Origin: Euschistus heros
Taxonomy: Eukaryota > Arthropoda > Insecta > Hemiptera > Pentatomidae
NCBI GenBank assembly: GCA_003667255.2
Contig: RCWM02000479.1
Location: forward strand, 772,001 to 836,000
Reading direction: 5' to 3'
Length of the DNA stretch: 64,000 bases
Position 1 is the stretch's first letter. Each line of letters starts with the position of its first letter. Below the pieces are notes generated by a model. That model searched no databases and had not been told where the DNA came from. It saw nothing but the letters and a program-made list of their open reading frames with translations. The position numbers and the translations under genes are program-made. This document shows, one piece after another, positions 1 through 11,856 of this stretch.

Positions 1-966
1 TTTTCATTTACGTTAAAAATATTATTCTCTTGGTTAATATACTGTACATGTAAGCTATTTTAAATGTAGATTGGTCAAAATATTTTATTAAATAGATTCG
101 ATATAAAATTTGGACAAGACCGGATAAAAAACAGTGTTGTACTACTTCATTAATCATTCTAAATTACCCTACAGAAACAAATTAATATTGGAGTTTGAAG
201 TTATAATAATAAGAAAAATGACTGGAAACTGGTAATTAATGAGTAAAAAATAAGTAAGATTGTCATCAAAAACTACCCTAGATACACAAGAAATCAACTA
301 TGCTCACCGATCGCAATCTCGTTCAGTCAAAAACAAAGTCATTTATCCTCTCATCTGCTATGTTTGAAAACCCTAAAATCCAGGAAATAAGAAAGGACTA
401 CAAGAAAACTCTACAAAAATACAAACGTATATTGCTGGAAGACTGAAAATCAAATTTCTAAACTAGTAGAAAAGTTTGAGTTGAGTCATTTGAAAAACAT
501 GTGTCATATCGTATGGAAGTGTATCCATACATGTTGCTATGTTATTAATATGCTTTTATTAAATTCACCTGGTATTTACCGGAATCTTTCATCGTAATTT
601 TCACCAAAATCCAGCAATCTGATAAACTTGAAAATTTGCACCTGTTTCAATACAGCAATGACAATACAATAATTGCACAACTTTGTTATAATGTTCTCAC
701 TTAGTCTAGTTAAATTACCCCCAAAATGGAGGTCTGCCTTGCAACACGTGAAGTAATAGGTTTTACGTTTTTATATGGTCCAGATAGGTCTAGAGAAAAA
801 AATATCAAAAATGAAACTAAATTTAATAGGGGGGATATGCTTGGGAGGCAAAAAAACCAAACTTTTTGCACTTTTTTCAGATTTTGGATAAAAACATATG
901 TTTTTTTTTTACAAAATTAAAGTTTATTAAATTGGGCTTCTAAAGAAACCCCTTAAGTTTAATTTG
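1..966. other. AT-rich DNA without recognised features
   Basis: I see no gene, RNA or repeat boundary here. A 64-codon open frame at 726-920 has an unremarkable composition and matches no family I know, so I do not call it. Confidence 0.6.
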
Positions 967-974
967 ATATAGAC

Positions 975-1508
975 CAGGGTTTGAAATCGATAATTTAAAA
1001 AAATAATAATAAAAATCAAATCCGATCAAGATTTTTATCTGGAATTTTTAAAATCATTTGATGATTTTTATTAAGATTGATTTTTATTTTTGATCATAAG
1101 TGATAAAACTCAAATTCTGATAATTATTTTTGAAAAAATTTTTACAATTAACAATAATAATAATTTTTGAGTAATTCCTTTCTAAATCAGAAAGTTGGAT
1201 TTTCTCCATGATAATATCATGGAAATAATTTAATAAATAATATTGTATACAAACATATTAATCAATTTGTGTGTAAAAGGTAATTTTTATTTTCTGATCA
1301 ACATTTTTTTTTATCGCAATTTAATCATTATTATTTATGCAATACCGTATCACTCAGTGAGTGATCATAATTTTTAATCAAATCGATAAACATCAAATAT
1401 CAATTGAAATTTTTATTTATAAATCAGAAATGATTTTTAAATTAAAAATCAAATATAATAATTATTATATGATTTTTCGGAAAAAATAATTAATGATTTA
1501 AAACCCTG
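975..1508. mobile_element. Non-autonomous hAT-type MITE (534 bp)
   Basis: The sequence starts CAGGGTTTGAAATC and ends GATTTAAAACCCTG, an imperfect terminal inverted repeat. It is flanked on both sides by the same 8 bp, ATATAGAC (967-974 and 1509-1516). CAGGG-type termini plus an 8-bp target duplication are the signature of hAT transposons. The interior is very AT-rich, carries repeated gattttt/aaaaatc words in both orientations and has no coding capacity. A hAT transposase made elsewhere would have to move it in trans. The perfect duplication suggests a fairly recent insertion. Confidence 0.82.
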
Positions 1509-1516
1509 ATATAGAC

Positions 1517-2492
1517 GTTTGGCTACAATCGATTGTCAAACATCGAAGAATATCGCCAACATTAAAAGGTTAGTTTTCGTCATGTTTAATTCTGTAACGC
1601 AGAAATGGCTAATTCAATCAAAAAATGATATATAATAAAAGTTGTAGATCATTACATTTTGTGCAAGATAGGATTTTTAAAGCAAAAATTTGCCCAATCC
1701 TACTCCGAGGTATGTCAAACAAAAAAAAAAGTTGGTTGATTTTAGAAAACTATGTTAAAAATGAAAACAAATCACGAATAGTATATGGAAATTAAAAGGT
1801 CTGACTGCTGCAAATCGGTCACCACACTTAGATTCCTTGTTAGGTTTGCTATAAAAGCGTGTTTATCTAGTTTTTGTAAACTATATTTTTTATAGGCCAG
1901 TTCGACTTTCTTTAATTTATTTTCGATAAAGGCTTGGTAAAAAAAAAGAAAGTCTCCATTTACGTGTACTTGAAGATAACCATTCACTCGTTCATGAAAT
2001 AAAATAAAAGAACAAGCTCGCATCCTTAAGACAGAAAGTTATCCGATTCCCCATTATCTTAGCCAGATGGGAGTAGATAAGAAAGAAATGTATTTCCTTC
2101 AGTGTAATAAGTCACCAAGGAGGAGGTATTATATTAGCTCTCTTTGTTCCGATTTACAGCTTGTCTCTGTTCAAGCAATTCTCTGTTCGTTACATTAAGA
2201 GCTGGGAACTCCCGCTGCTTGTGTGGGTGTTGAGAAGATATATTTTTCATTCTTATGGCTGATATACAAGCATAGACCTTGTAGTGGTATAATGTAGAAT
2301 GAACTAGGCCGGTAATTCAAATGGAATAGTTCGGCTTCTCAGGGTGCTGACTCGGTATTGTAAACTAAAACAAAAGAACTAACACCGTTTTAGTAAAATA
2401 ATCTCAAGTGGAGTGAATTGCTAAATTAACTATAACATATTGTTTAGGAGAAAAATCATTTTACTACTAAAAATCATTTTCTGGGACAAAAT

Positions 2493-2493
<1 letters not shown>
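1517..2493. other. Intergenic DNA, nothing recognised
   Basis: No supported gene. The 83-codon minus-strand frame at 1772-2023 shows no recognisable domain. The segment ends at a long A tract. Confidence 0.5.

Positions 2494-2528
<35 letters not shown>
2494..2528 (+). repeat. Poly(A) tract, 35 A
   Basis: An uninterrupted run of A. It may be the tail of a retroposed sequence, but no recognisable body precedes it. Confidence 0.8.
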
Positions 2529-2534
<6 letters not shown>

Positions 2535-2577
2535 CACATCTATTAAGAGACTGATTAAAATGAATAAAGTTAATATT

Positions 2578-3024
2578 TAGAAAAGAAAAAAAACAAAAAA
2601 AAAACCGACTTCAAGATAAAACTTACATCAACATACTTGAACTAGAAATTAAAAAATAATATTTTAATTACATCAAAACAAATAGCATTAAAAAAAATAA
2701 AAATAAAATAAAATCAACGAAATTATCGATACTTGTGTATCTATTCACAATTTATGATCAGTTATTTTTGGAGTCGGGGCCAGCCAAGAAGGGCTGTTTA
2801 ATCCTGCCTTTGCAATGATCTTCCTGCACTTCTTTATAATAATCAGCAGGTTGGCACCGACTCCGAAAACAACTGATCATGAATAGGTATATTAGTATCG
2901 ATAATTTTGTTGACTGTCCTTTAATTATCTTTGTTTTGAAGTAATTAAAATATTATGTTTTAATTTTTAGATCATGTTTGTACATGTAGGTTTAATCTTG
3001 AATTCGTTTGTTTTTTTCTTAAAA
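2578..3024. mobile_element. Foldback element, about 450 bp
   Basis: The left half (gacttcaagataaaac, then aatattttaattac, then gatcagttatttttggagtcgg) recurs as its reverse complement in the right half (ccgactccgaaaacaactgatc, then gtaattaaaatatta, then aggtttaatcttgaattc). The arms are roughly 190 bp and imperfect, around a loop with a more GC-rich centre near 2770-2860. There is no coding potential. It looks like a palindromic non-autonomous DNA transposon. Exact ends and a target duplication are unclear because the termini run into A/T tracts. Confidence 0.65.
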
Positions 3025-3279
3025 CGTTGATTTCAATAACATTTTTTTGGTGTCACCTCTGAAGTATGACCTACCGATCAAAAAAAAGAATCATCAAATC
3101 GATTCATAATTGGTGGAATAATCATACAAACAATGATAAATAAAAACTACAATCGAATTCATAACCTCCTCCTGTCTAAAGTCGGTAAAAAATAATAAAA
3201 TAATAATGATAATATATACATCAGTGCTAACTAAAGATACAGAGTTGAACGAAAAAATGAAAGAACAGGCTAAATTCTA

Positions 3280-3362
3280 AGGATGTGTCGATCAGCATCG
3301 AGAATCGATAATACAAAGTCGATTCTTAGGAACCGATCGATATCGTTCACGTCGATGCTAGT
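3280..3362. repeat. Dispersed AT-rich repeat, copy 1 of 3
   Basis: An 80-bp stretch rich in atcgat/gattc words, with the core gattcttaggaaccgatcga. Its reverse complement aligns with 29535-29615, and the same orientation aligns partly with 30858-30948. The family is unknown to me and is probably the end of a non-autonomous element. Confidence 0.45.
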
Positions 3363-3717
3363 TTTGTGTATAACTCCCTTCAACAAAAATGTTGAATAAG
3401 TTATTTTATTCATATTTAATAACAGCAATTTATCATATATAAGATCAATACTGCTTGATACAGAATTTAAAATAATTTTTCAAAACTTAAGTATTGCTTT
3501 TGCAAGCAGAGCTTTAAATTGTTAAAGGTGTGTAATTACTCAAAAATGAATGTATAGGATTAGAATATCAAACTGCCTAAGATGAAAAACACTAAAGAGA
3601 TAAATGTAGCTCGACAACAGTGCCATAGAAATATATTTTTTTCTTATTCTTAGGAGATTTTCGTTATCCAAAAATAAAGTTTATTTTTTATTTCATTACT
3701 TGTTCATACATAGTATC

Positions 3718-3943
3718 CAGGACCGCTGACAGGGGGAGGGCATGGGTGAGGGGGATAAAACCCTCGAGGGCCCGTGCTAAGATGACCACTAACAAGTGTT
3801 ACTTTATATAGTTTACTTAAAGTTTAGTATAGTTAAAAAAGAAACTGTATTTTTGGATGATGTTGGGATAGTGGGAGGGGGAGGTCAGGGGGCCCGGGCA
3901 AATATATTTACTCCAGGGCCCGGGTTGGTTCTCGAAGGCCCTG
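3718..3943. mobile_element. Non-autonomous hAT-type MITE (226 bp)
   Basis: It begins CAGGACCGCTGACAGGGG and ends AAGGCCCTG, and is flanked by a perfect 8-bp duplication ATAGTATC (3710-3717 and 3944-3951). It holds G-rich stretches and gggcccggg blocks, unlike the surrounding AT-rich DNA. Its structure fits small hAT elements with CAGGG(C/A)C ends. No ORF. Confidence 0.82.
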
Positions 3944-3951
3944 ATAGTATC

Positions 3952-4440
3952 AAAACAACATCCCAATAAATATCAAAATCTCCTATCTCTATCAACAGTG
4001 TTTTTGTTCAATTTGCTATTCCCTAAGTAATAATTGAAACCCAGAAGCTATGGAATATTTATCTTCTAAAATAAGAATTCGTAAAATAATGTTTACATAG
4101 GATCTCCAAAAGATATATTATAAATCCAATATATATAATAAATATATATTGGATTTTAATACATTAGGTTTGTTTTTGTAGCTATCAATATAATTGGTTG
4201 GATAAATAGCAATTTATATTTAAGTCAGGTTTCGGTACCAAGAATGGATAATCGATTCGAACATCAAATCCTATGGTACACTGCTTATTATAGAGCAAAC
4301 TATATCGTAAAATTATATATATGTTATACACGGAGTAAGAAACGATTTTATTGAGTGGAATATAATTATAAAAATAATTATTGATAGGATTCCAGAAATG
4401 CAGGAACATGATGTAATTTAATTGAGTAAGTGTATATTTA
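3952..4440. other. AT-rich intergenic DNA with a short palindrome
   Basis: The only structure seen is a hairpin-forming palindrome near 4120-4155 (aaatccaatatatat paired with atatatattggattt). No gene is supported. Confidence 0.5.
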
Positions 4441-4446
4441 ACAGCC

Positions 4447-4800
4447 TTTGATTGAGTTATTGAAAATAAAGGTTCTTAAATGTTTTAATGGATATTGATT
4501 GATGTGAAGAGAGAGGGAATTCCAGAGGTTGATTGAGTGGAAGAGAAAGGAGCATTTCAACATTAAGGGATGGTATATAGGTCAGGAAAAACGGATCTTG
4601 TGTGTATTGAACTGACTGCAGATCTGAGCTGAAGCAAAACGTAAATTTAGGAAGGATGAAGGAAATTGATAATTTGTTAAAGTAATGATCCAATTAAATA
4701 TTGTCCAATGAGTAAAAGCCGACTTAATTTGGAATACGAGCGGGGAACACGGGAGCGTCTGGGGGTATCGAAGACAGGCCTCTAGCAATGCAGTTCATGA
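4447..4800 (-). pseudogene. Possible C-terminal remnant of a LINE reverse transcriptase
   Basis: Read on the minus strand with frame changes, the segment gives a pattern like FHSINLWNSLSLHI followed by a leucine/phenylalanine-rich tail. It resembles the SFWNSLPxSIR...FK..L ending of CR1-group ORF2 proteins; the intact copy at 18787-21621 ends this way. No catalytic motif is present, so the assignment rests on a short motif and is weak. Confidence 0.28.
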
Positions 4801-5379
4801 TTTGCTTCAATCTGTCTCCGAGGACAAATTTGCATAGTCAAATCTTAGATATTGAAAAGGAAACTATATTTTCAGCGATGGATAAATGTAAAAAAAAACT
4901 ATTGTAACGACCTTTTAGTAGTCATTAATGGGTCTGATTTTGGTTGATAAAGTTAGGTAGAAAAAGAAATACATTTGCTGACCCCCAGTGGAGTGGCTGG
5001 CTACAATAAGAAGAGTTGTTGAGTTAGAGGTCGTGTCGTAAAATACTAAGTAGCTTATATGGACAATAGTAGACTAATAGATGGCGACCACACCTCCCTC
5101 GAGGCCAGCCCCAGTTCCGGCTGCCCACGTACAGGAGTATCGACCCCGCGCAGGCGCCACTTCGATCTCGAAGGAACAGGATCAGGGGCTAGCCTAGTTC
5201 TGTCACTCAATGTCAATGTTGGGTTAGAGACCTTGAACTCTAGGTAACTTCAACCTTGATGTCGGAATTTATATCGAATATTATGCATCTTTTACCTACC
5301 CACCTGTCTGACCTATCAAAATACATGATTTTATTTAACCCTTTAGATAACACTATACACCTGAGAGTATTCAGTACTA
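4801..5379. other. Intergenic DNA with a GC-richer patch
   Basis: 5060-5240 is clearly richer in G and C than its surroundings and holds a 62-codon frame, but the translation has no family features. It may be the body of an unrecognised repeat. Confidence 0.4.
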
Positions 5380-5604
5380 ATAATAATAATCACTTTATTT
5401 GTTAAAGAAAAAGATCTTGTAAAAATATTTCAAAATATAAACAATTTAGTACATACTTGTTATCAGTAGCTGACCACACATCTTAGTAAAGTTTGTATTG
5501 TAAATAAAATAAAATATTACTCCTACTATATACAAACTACACATTATTAGATCCTGGTATAAATGCATAATTTTACATAATTAAAAATTAATAATTAATA
5601 TACT

Positions 5605-5673
<69 letters not shown>

Positions 5674-5830
5674 GAACAATAATTAAATAAATAGAAATAC
5701 TGATATATCATATCCATAAAGCAAATAATACTCAAATAATAACATCAGAGCAAGTAACTAGTTAATTAGTAATTTCGGGAACAGCGTATATCTTAGCAAC
5801 TGATAATAAAAATAAGTAAATATAATTTTC
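5380..5830 (-). mobile_element. Probable 3' end of a minus-strand LINE
   Basis: Read on the minus strand, the left edge ends ...aacaaataaagtgattattattatt. An AATAAA-like signal followed by a short tandem tail is typical of LINE 3' termini. The rest is AT-rich untranslated sequence containing a (TA)n tract. It may be the 3' part of the LINE whose reverse-transcriptase end lies at 11008-11600, separated by the R1 insertion. Confidence 0.3.
5622..5670. repeat. (TA)n microsatellite
   Basis: About 49 bp of uninterrupted TA dinucleotides. Confidence 0.9.
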
Positions 5831-6124
5831 TTTTTCAATACTGTCTTTATTGAGAATGTTCTCTATATTAACATAAGGGATTGAGAAGGCTGTGGATTTT
5901 CGTGCTGTTGTCTTCTGTGTTATTGAATCCAGTTTTTGGTGTTTTGTTTGTTTCTTTTCCTTTCTTTTATGTTAATTCATTGTTTATTGTTATTGTTTAA
6001 AGGTTTCAGTAAAAATAAGACATATTTTAGTCGTTTAAAGCGACGTTTAGTGAAATTAGGTCAAACCGTTAAGGTTAGGTTACACAAGATTAGCAGAGGT
6101 TAGCAGAGATTAACCTTTCAAAAA

Positions 6125-7565
6125 ATGGAGGAGGATCCTCCTGGAAGAGCAATCACTAAGGACCCAGGCCCATCTACTAAAAGACCAAGGAACGGGTCTG
6201 ACGCTGAAGAAGAAAACGGAGAAATCTTTAGTGATAGCTGTCTACACGAAGCAAAGGTAATTCAAGAAAACTTACGTACATTCATTCAAAAGTTTGATAA
6301 AAAGATGAATAATGTAACCAGGAAACATATCAATGAAAATATTGATCGATTAATGGGCATATTGGAAACCTTAAACTTCAAGGTCAAGGTTCAGGAGAAG
6401 AACAAAGGAGATTCAGTCTCGGCGCTTGTTCAAAGAGTGGTGAAAGAAACATTGGAGTCTCCTATGGTTGTTAATACGATAATAAGTAAAATCATGGAGA
6501 AGTCACAACCAAGGGTCGTTCAAGGCCATTCAGAGGTAAACATGGAAACCTCCTGCCTCCTACATGCCAAGGTTGAATCTTCAGAACAGAAGCAACTGCC
6601 GACTAATGAAGATAATAATCTGAAGGAAGCTGAATCTTTTGAGATTTACAAGACTAAAAGAAATAAGAGAAAAGCAAAATTGCAAGAGAAGAAAATTAAT
6701 GAAGACCGAAGAGAAATTGAGGAAAATATAATCGAGAATTCTCCACCTGATAAATCTCTGCCAAAGAATAAACCTAAGACATTGGCAGATATTGTAAATC
6801 GCTGCCTTCAAAGCCGTCCAAGACGTCAAGACCAGCTTACTTAACAATCAGCGGCTCGGGGAGAAGTCCTGTGGATATCATAAATGGGCTTCCATCGCCC
6901 TCAAATTTAGGTGTTAATGCTTCTATAGTTAGAGCGACCAAGGCGGGCTCGATTCTAGTTCGGTTAGAAGATGAATCGCATGCAACTAAAGTCATTGGAT
7001 GGCAGGAGTTGCGCCAAAACGGGCTACAAGCAAAACTAGCTCTGAGGAAAAAACCTAAACTTGAGGTAAGGGGTGTGCCTCACGCATGGGACTCAGCAGA
7101 CCTAGTTAGGTTTTTGTGGCAAAGAATACCCGAAAAATCTGTTCCAACTCTCCTGGTTATTGAAGATCTCCGTCCACTATTCTCCTCAATCGCCAGGAAC
7201 GGCTTAACTGAGAATTGGGTGTTGGAAGTGCACCCAATGATCCGCTTTCAGCTGTTGGAAATAGGAAGTCTAGATGGAGGATGGTGGTCAATGAAATTTA
7301 AGGATTACCTGGACGCCCCTCGCTGCACCAAGTGCCAAGGCTATGAACACACCAAGGCCACTTGCACTGCGGACTCGGTGGTTTGCATTTGGTGTGCAGC
7401 GACTGGTCATCTAATGAAAGAGTGCCCGGAGAAGAAAGCAATGGTGGACCCAACTTGCATTAATTGTAAACGGGAAAATGCTGATCCCAGCAGAACAAAA
7501 CACAAGGCTGGAAGTAGGGGTGCCCTGTGCATTTAACGTGGTGCAAAGAAATAGCGAAACGAACT
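6125..7565 (+). pseudogene. R1-type ORF1 (gag-like nucleic-acid-binding protein), frameshifted
   Basis: ORF1 proteins coat the element RNA to form the retrotransposition particle. The N-terminal part opens at the ATG at 6125 (starting MEEDPPGR), is charged and helix-prone, and stops at 6844. The continuing sequence shifts frame near 6810-6840 and runs through a gag-like core (VRGVPHAWDS) into two clear CCHC zinc knuckles, CTKCQGYEHTKATC and CIWCAATGHLMKEC. A third, CINC..., is followed by another shift. After that shift the frame closes at a TAA at 7563-7565, five bases before ORF2. Upstream of 6125 the leader contains short repeated words (gattagcagaggttagcaga). Confidence 0.82.
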
Positions 7566-7569
7566 AATT

Positions 7570-10500
7570 ATGAATAAGATTACCATCCTCCAGCTCAACA
7601 GGGGTCGCCGAAGAGTAGTAGCAGACGAGTTACGAGTTCAATCTCAACACTGCGACATCATGGCAATTCAGGAACCGACCAGCCGTCGGAACTTGGTCAC
7701 GGTATTTGGTCTCACGTCAAGAGTTATAGCTCTAAGCAGTGGATAGAGGAGGCCTAGGGCTGCTATAGTGGTTAACAATCCAAATCTTGACGTGATGTAT
7801 CTTAGACAATATTCTACGGCTGACTGTGTCGCATGCTATGTAAAGTGGGGCAGTGTTTCTTTCACGTTGATTTCGGCTTACCTGCCAAGTGAAAGCAACA
7901 TTGAAGAAGCTGTTTCTGTCTTGGAGACGATCACATCTAGTAGTAGAAATATGATTTTATGCTCGGATACCAACGCTTGGAACACGGTTTGGGGCTCTAT
8001 CCGAACAGACAGGCGAGGAGCTAAGCTAGGTGAATTTATAGCAAGGAGCCAGCTAGTAGTAGTTAATAGCGTCTCTTCTACTCCCACTTTTTAGGGCCAA
8101 TGGGTGAAAGTTCGATTGACGTAACGTTGGCATCACCGACATTAGTAGGGCACATAGTTGACTGGACCCTCAGGTCTGAAACTAGTTCTGACCACAAAGT
8201 CCTGGAATTTGGCCTAGTGCAGGCTATGGCAGGTTATCAAGTCATTGACAAGGGTTACGTTACCCAAAGGAGCGACTGGAGCGTCTTTCGATGCATGCTG
8301 GAAGGAGAAATCGCCGATGAAGATTGGGAAATGGCGGAATCAGAAAGTGCTGACGACTTGGACTATAGAGTCTCAAAAATAACTAATGCCATTCTTGACG
8401 CTGCTGAAAATTCTCTCCAACGGCGAAAGGATAGAAATCGACTAGTTCCATGGTGGACACCGGCCTTAACAACAATGAAGAGAGAAGTTTACAAGGCGCG
8501 GAGGTTGTACCAGAGATGTAGATGTGATGAGAGGCGTATTGCACTTCGCAATGAGTACAAGGCTAAATCTAAGGCATACCGAAACGAAGTGCGATTACGA
8601 AAACGGAAGTCCTGGGATGAATTCATTGTCGAAGAGTCTAAGAAGAATCCATGGGGTATCCCGTACAGAGTTGCTCTGGGAAAGCTGACTCCTATGCAAA
8701 CGCTGGCAGCCCTCAAGCATGTAGATGTTCAGGCAACTACCCTCGAAGAAGCAGCGACCATTTACATTGAAGGACATATCCAAGAGACGATCCGTCCGAA
8801 GATAATGAAGAGGAAGAATATATAAGACGCACAACAATATACCCACCTGGTACAGACCTCTGCCCTTCATGGCACATCCACGACCTTCGTATTGCTGTTG
8901 AAAGGCAGAAAACCGGACGTGCTCCAGGGCTAGATTCTATAGACGCTGCTATCTTAAAGAGTAGTATCCCCTATATTGAAGATAGATTATTAGGAATTGT
9001 CAATGACTGCCTAGATAGGGGATATTTTCCGAGAAGCTGGAAGATAGCAGATTTGAGACTTCTGTACAAGGGAGGGGACAAGGATAAGCAGCTTCCAAAG
9101 TCATATAGACCAATATGTCTCCTTCCGGTGATGAGCAAGGTACTGGAGAACCTCATTATGATAAGACTGCAGCCGAAACTTACAAAAGCGAGCCATCCAC
9201 GGCAATTTGGCTCTACTAAAGGTAAAGGAACAACGGATGCCCTACTGAGAATTCGTACAGACGTCAAAAAGAGAAATGAGCGGTGTGTCATGTTGATGCT
9301 CTTTGACATATCCTCTGCCTTTGACAGCGTCTGGTGGCCCCGTGTACTTCAACAGCTCCAGAAATACGAAGCTCCTAGTAACTTATATACTCTCATAAGT
9401 AGCTATCTTCAGAATAGGATAGTAAAGATTCGAGGAAGTTCTTATGAGAAAGAAGCTTCTATTGAGAGGGGATGCCCTCAAGGATCAGTTCTTGGTCCAG
9501 CGCTATGGAAGCTAGTTTTTGATGAGATACTAAGTGTCCTCGAAGAAGAGCGTTTCTCTGCAACGGCCTATGTCGACGATCTAGCTGTTATAGTGGCATC
9601 CAACAGCAGGGCTGGAATAAAAGAAGAGGCACAACGGTGCGCCACCCTTTCAGGACGATGGTGTGCGAGTAAGAAGCTGAAAATGGCAGCTTCAAAGACG
9701 CAGGCCATGCTACTAAGAGGCAAGACGGATAGGGCACATCCAATAAACATAGGCATAGAAGGTATCAGAATTCGTCCCAGTGAGGAAGTCACTTATCTTG
9801 GGATAAGAATCGGAAGAGGATTTAATGTGACCCCTCATTTGGAATATTTGAGAAGTAGGGTGGCACTTGCTTTAAACGGTCTTAGCCGCGTTGGGGGTGC
9901 ATTTTGGGGCCTTCGATACCCAGCAACAATTACGATTTATAATGGGGTAATTTTGGGTATTCTAAGATACGCAACTCCCGCCTGGTACCAGAATCTCTCA
10001 CAACGGCAGAAAAGAAAGTTGGCGACCATCCAGCGAACGACTCTAATGAGGGTAACCAAGTCTTACAGAAGTGTTTCTCATGAGGCTGTACAAGTATTAG
10101 CGGGAGGAATACCTATTGATCTCTTCTTACGAGAAGAGGTATTCAAGGATAAATTTAAGAGAGGGGACTCAGTTGGTCTTCCAGAGAATTTACGACTGAG
10201 ACACAGCGGAGCCCAGAAAATGGAAAAAGTTTCTTCGGGATGATTCTATAGAAATGTGGAACCAGCGATGGGTGGCAACTTCGAAAGGTGCTACCTTGAG
10301 AAAATACTTTCCCCCCGTTCAGGCTCGGTTGTATGCCAAATGGGTTCTCCCCGATTACTGGATATCACAATTCCTCACAGGACATGGGGGCTTTAGGGAT
10401 AAATTCCATAGTCTTGGTGTAGACATAGATCCCTTATGCCCCAGATGTGGAATTCCTGAAACGGCCGAGCACATCGTTATAAATTGCATAGCTTTTGAAG

Positions 10501-10730
10501 CTCTGAGGGCCAAACTACTGAGGGAAACTGGGCTATATGTTCTCTCGGAGAATGATTTCCCTCAGCTAATCACAGAAGACAACTACCCACACTACAAAAA
10601 TTTTGTATACGGGTGGAAGACTGCAATTGGTTCATCCCATTTCAATCTTAATAGGAGAGGGCATATTCCTGGGAGGCCGCCGGACAGCGAAGGGACTGAA
10701 GAAAACGGTGACAACTTTGGAGCAGCCTAA
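7570..10730 (+). pseudogene. R1-type ORF2: endonuclease and reverse transcriptase, broken
   Basis: This would nick the target and copy the element RNA. It starts at the ATG at 7570 (MNKITILQLNRGRRR...), with the endonuclease motif AIQEPTS nearby. An in-frame TAG interrupts it at 7744-7746. A frame change near 8092-8100 separates the CSDTNAWNTVWGS part from GESSIDVTLASP and SSDHKVLEFG, the R1 endonuclease C-terminal signature. Another shift lies near 8825. The reverse-transcriptase domain reads through 8830-10243 with LFDISSAFDSVW, CPQGSVLGP and the catalytic YVDD (about 9568-9580). One more shift leads to 10254-10730, which carries CPRCGIPETAEHIVINC. All blocks are in the right order, so this is one decayed gene. 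Confidence 0.88.
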
Positions 10731-10904
10731 GATTGGATTTCTCTGTTACATTGCCACATTTTTATTGTATATATTATTGTAATTATTTTGTAATTTTGTT
10801 GTAATTATTGTAATTGTTTTGAAGCTATTGTTATAGTAGTTATTGTTATTGTGTGCAGTAATTGTTTATATAATTTATTTTGTGTATATAAGTATTGATA
10901 TTTT

Positions 10905-10930
10905 GGCAATATTAATTAATTAATATTGCC
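10905..10930. other. Perfect 26-bp palindrome in the R1 element 3' UTR
   Basis: GGCAATATTAATT is followed directly by its reverse complement, so the RNA could fold into a 13-bp hairpin. It lies about 55 bases before the 3' end, where LINE reverse transcriptases recognise their RNA, so a role in template recognition is conceivable. Confidence 0.6.
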
Positions 10931-11007
10931 TAAACCTGTATTGCCTGAAGGCAAGGTAGGGCGAACAATAAATAAAATAAAATATATTTACATATATAAT
11001 AATATAT

Positions 11008-11600
11008 TTAAAGGAGGTGAATCAGTTATATATTGCTGCAGATATCTCTCTCTATATCCATTGGATGATGGGCACAGGAGAAGAAGATGATGTAGGCTAT
11101 TAGATATATGTTGCTTACAGGCACTGCAGATTTCTTCATCTTGAATAGTGTAGGATGTATTTTATAAATATATATTTACAGCGTGTGGGTTTAAAATTCT
11201 TAAACGGCTGACAACTCGTGTTTTGTGGATGCAGGTATTAAAAGTTAGATACTCTTCTGGAGAAAGATCCAGACGGCTGATAGTTCTGTAGACGGGGTTA
11301 GTATTTGAATTTAGAGCTCTATTAATGTCAAGAGACAGGAAATGATTTTCTATTTTTTCTATGATATTGTTATTGTGGTATTGCAGTTCCATTCTGTAGA
11401 TATCGTTAAGTTCATTGAAGGTGTTAGTTGATGTGGCTATATGATGAACTTGTAAGACCCAGTTAAAATCGATGTCAACTTCTTGCATAGTTCTTAGTCT
11501 ATTGAAGCACATTCGTGGATACCTGTTCTCTGGGAACGTTGAGAGTCTTGTCTAAAAGTTAATTACTTTCTTCATGACCATCATTTTCAGAGGGCGTCGA
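11008..11600 (-). pseudogene. C-terminal fragment of a minus-strand LINE reverse transcriptase
   Basis: The minus-strand frame 11512-11162 (116 codons) gives a basic, helix-rich protein ending VSRLRILNPHAVNIYL. A frame change continues it into YTIQDEEICSACKQHISN then HHLLLLCPSS, a C-x2-C...H...C zinc-finger-like ending as found after many non-LTR reverse transcriptases. Upstream in the same orientation the frame continues as FPENRYPRMCF. No catalytic motif remains. It is in opposite orientation to the adjoining R1 element and may have been split by that insertion. Confidence 0.5.
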
Positions 11601-11856
11601 CCAGTCTAAAGTCTAACTATATAATTCGATGTACCACATATATTCACAGCCAATTTACCAATTTGTGACAGGTATAGAAGAATGAAAGAAATTAAAGCAG
11701 CTAGCTTTGTAAATACCTAATGAACAAAATCTGTTGAAAGATACAGTTATAATCATAGATTTGAGTAAACATTTTATAATTGTTCAACAAGTTCACCTTG
11801 CAATAAGTATTTTGAAGAATATTTTATACAGTCATCAATACTGCTCATTGCTTATA
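11601..11856. other. Intergenic DNA left of the Tc1 element
   Basis: Nothing recognised; the 60-codon frame at 11734-11916 runs into the transposon terminus and is not a gene. Confidence 0.5.

Larger units (their letters stand above)
5870..10985 (+). mobile_element. R1-clade non-LTR retrotransposon, nearly full length, inactive
   Basis: It contains, in order, a 5' leader, a gag-like ORF1 with zinc knuckles (6125-7565), ORF2 with AP endonuclease and reverse transcriptase (7570-10730), and an AT-rich 3' UTR ending aataaataaaataaaata near 10985. There is no RNase H, and ORF2 ends in a zinc-finger-like C-x2-C-x7-H-x4-C; both features, and the style of the endonuclease, fit the R1 clade. R1 relatives often insert at specific sites such as rDNA or telomeric repeats, but no such target is visible here. 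The 5' boundary is approximate. Frameshifts and at least one stop make the copy inactive. Confidence 0.85.

Noticed and set aside
7..960. Possible promoter or gene in the first kilobase
   Set aside because: TATA-like words are everywhere in AT-rich DNA and no coding region follows.
5059..5247. 62-codon frame in a GC-richer patch
   Set aside because: No domain, and the higher GC content alone explains the lack of stops.
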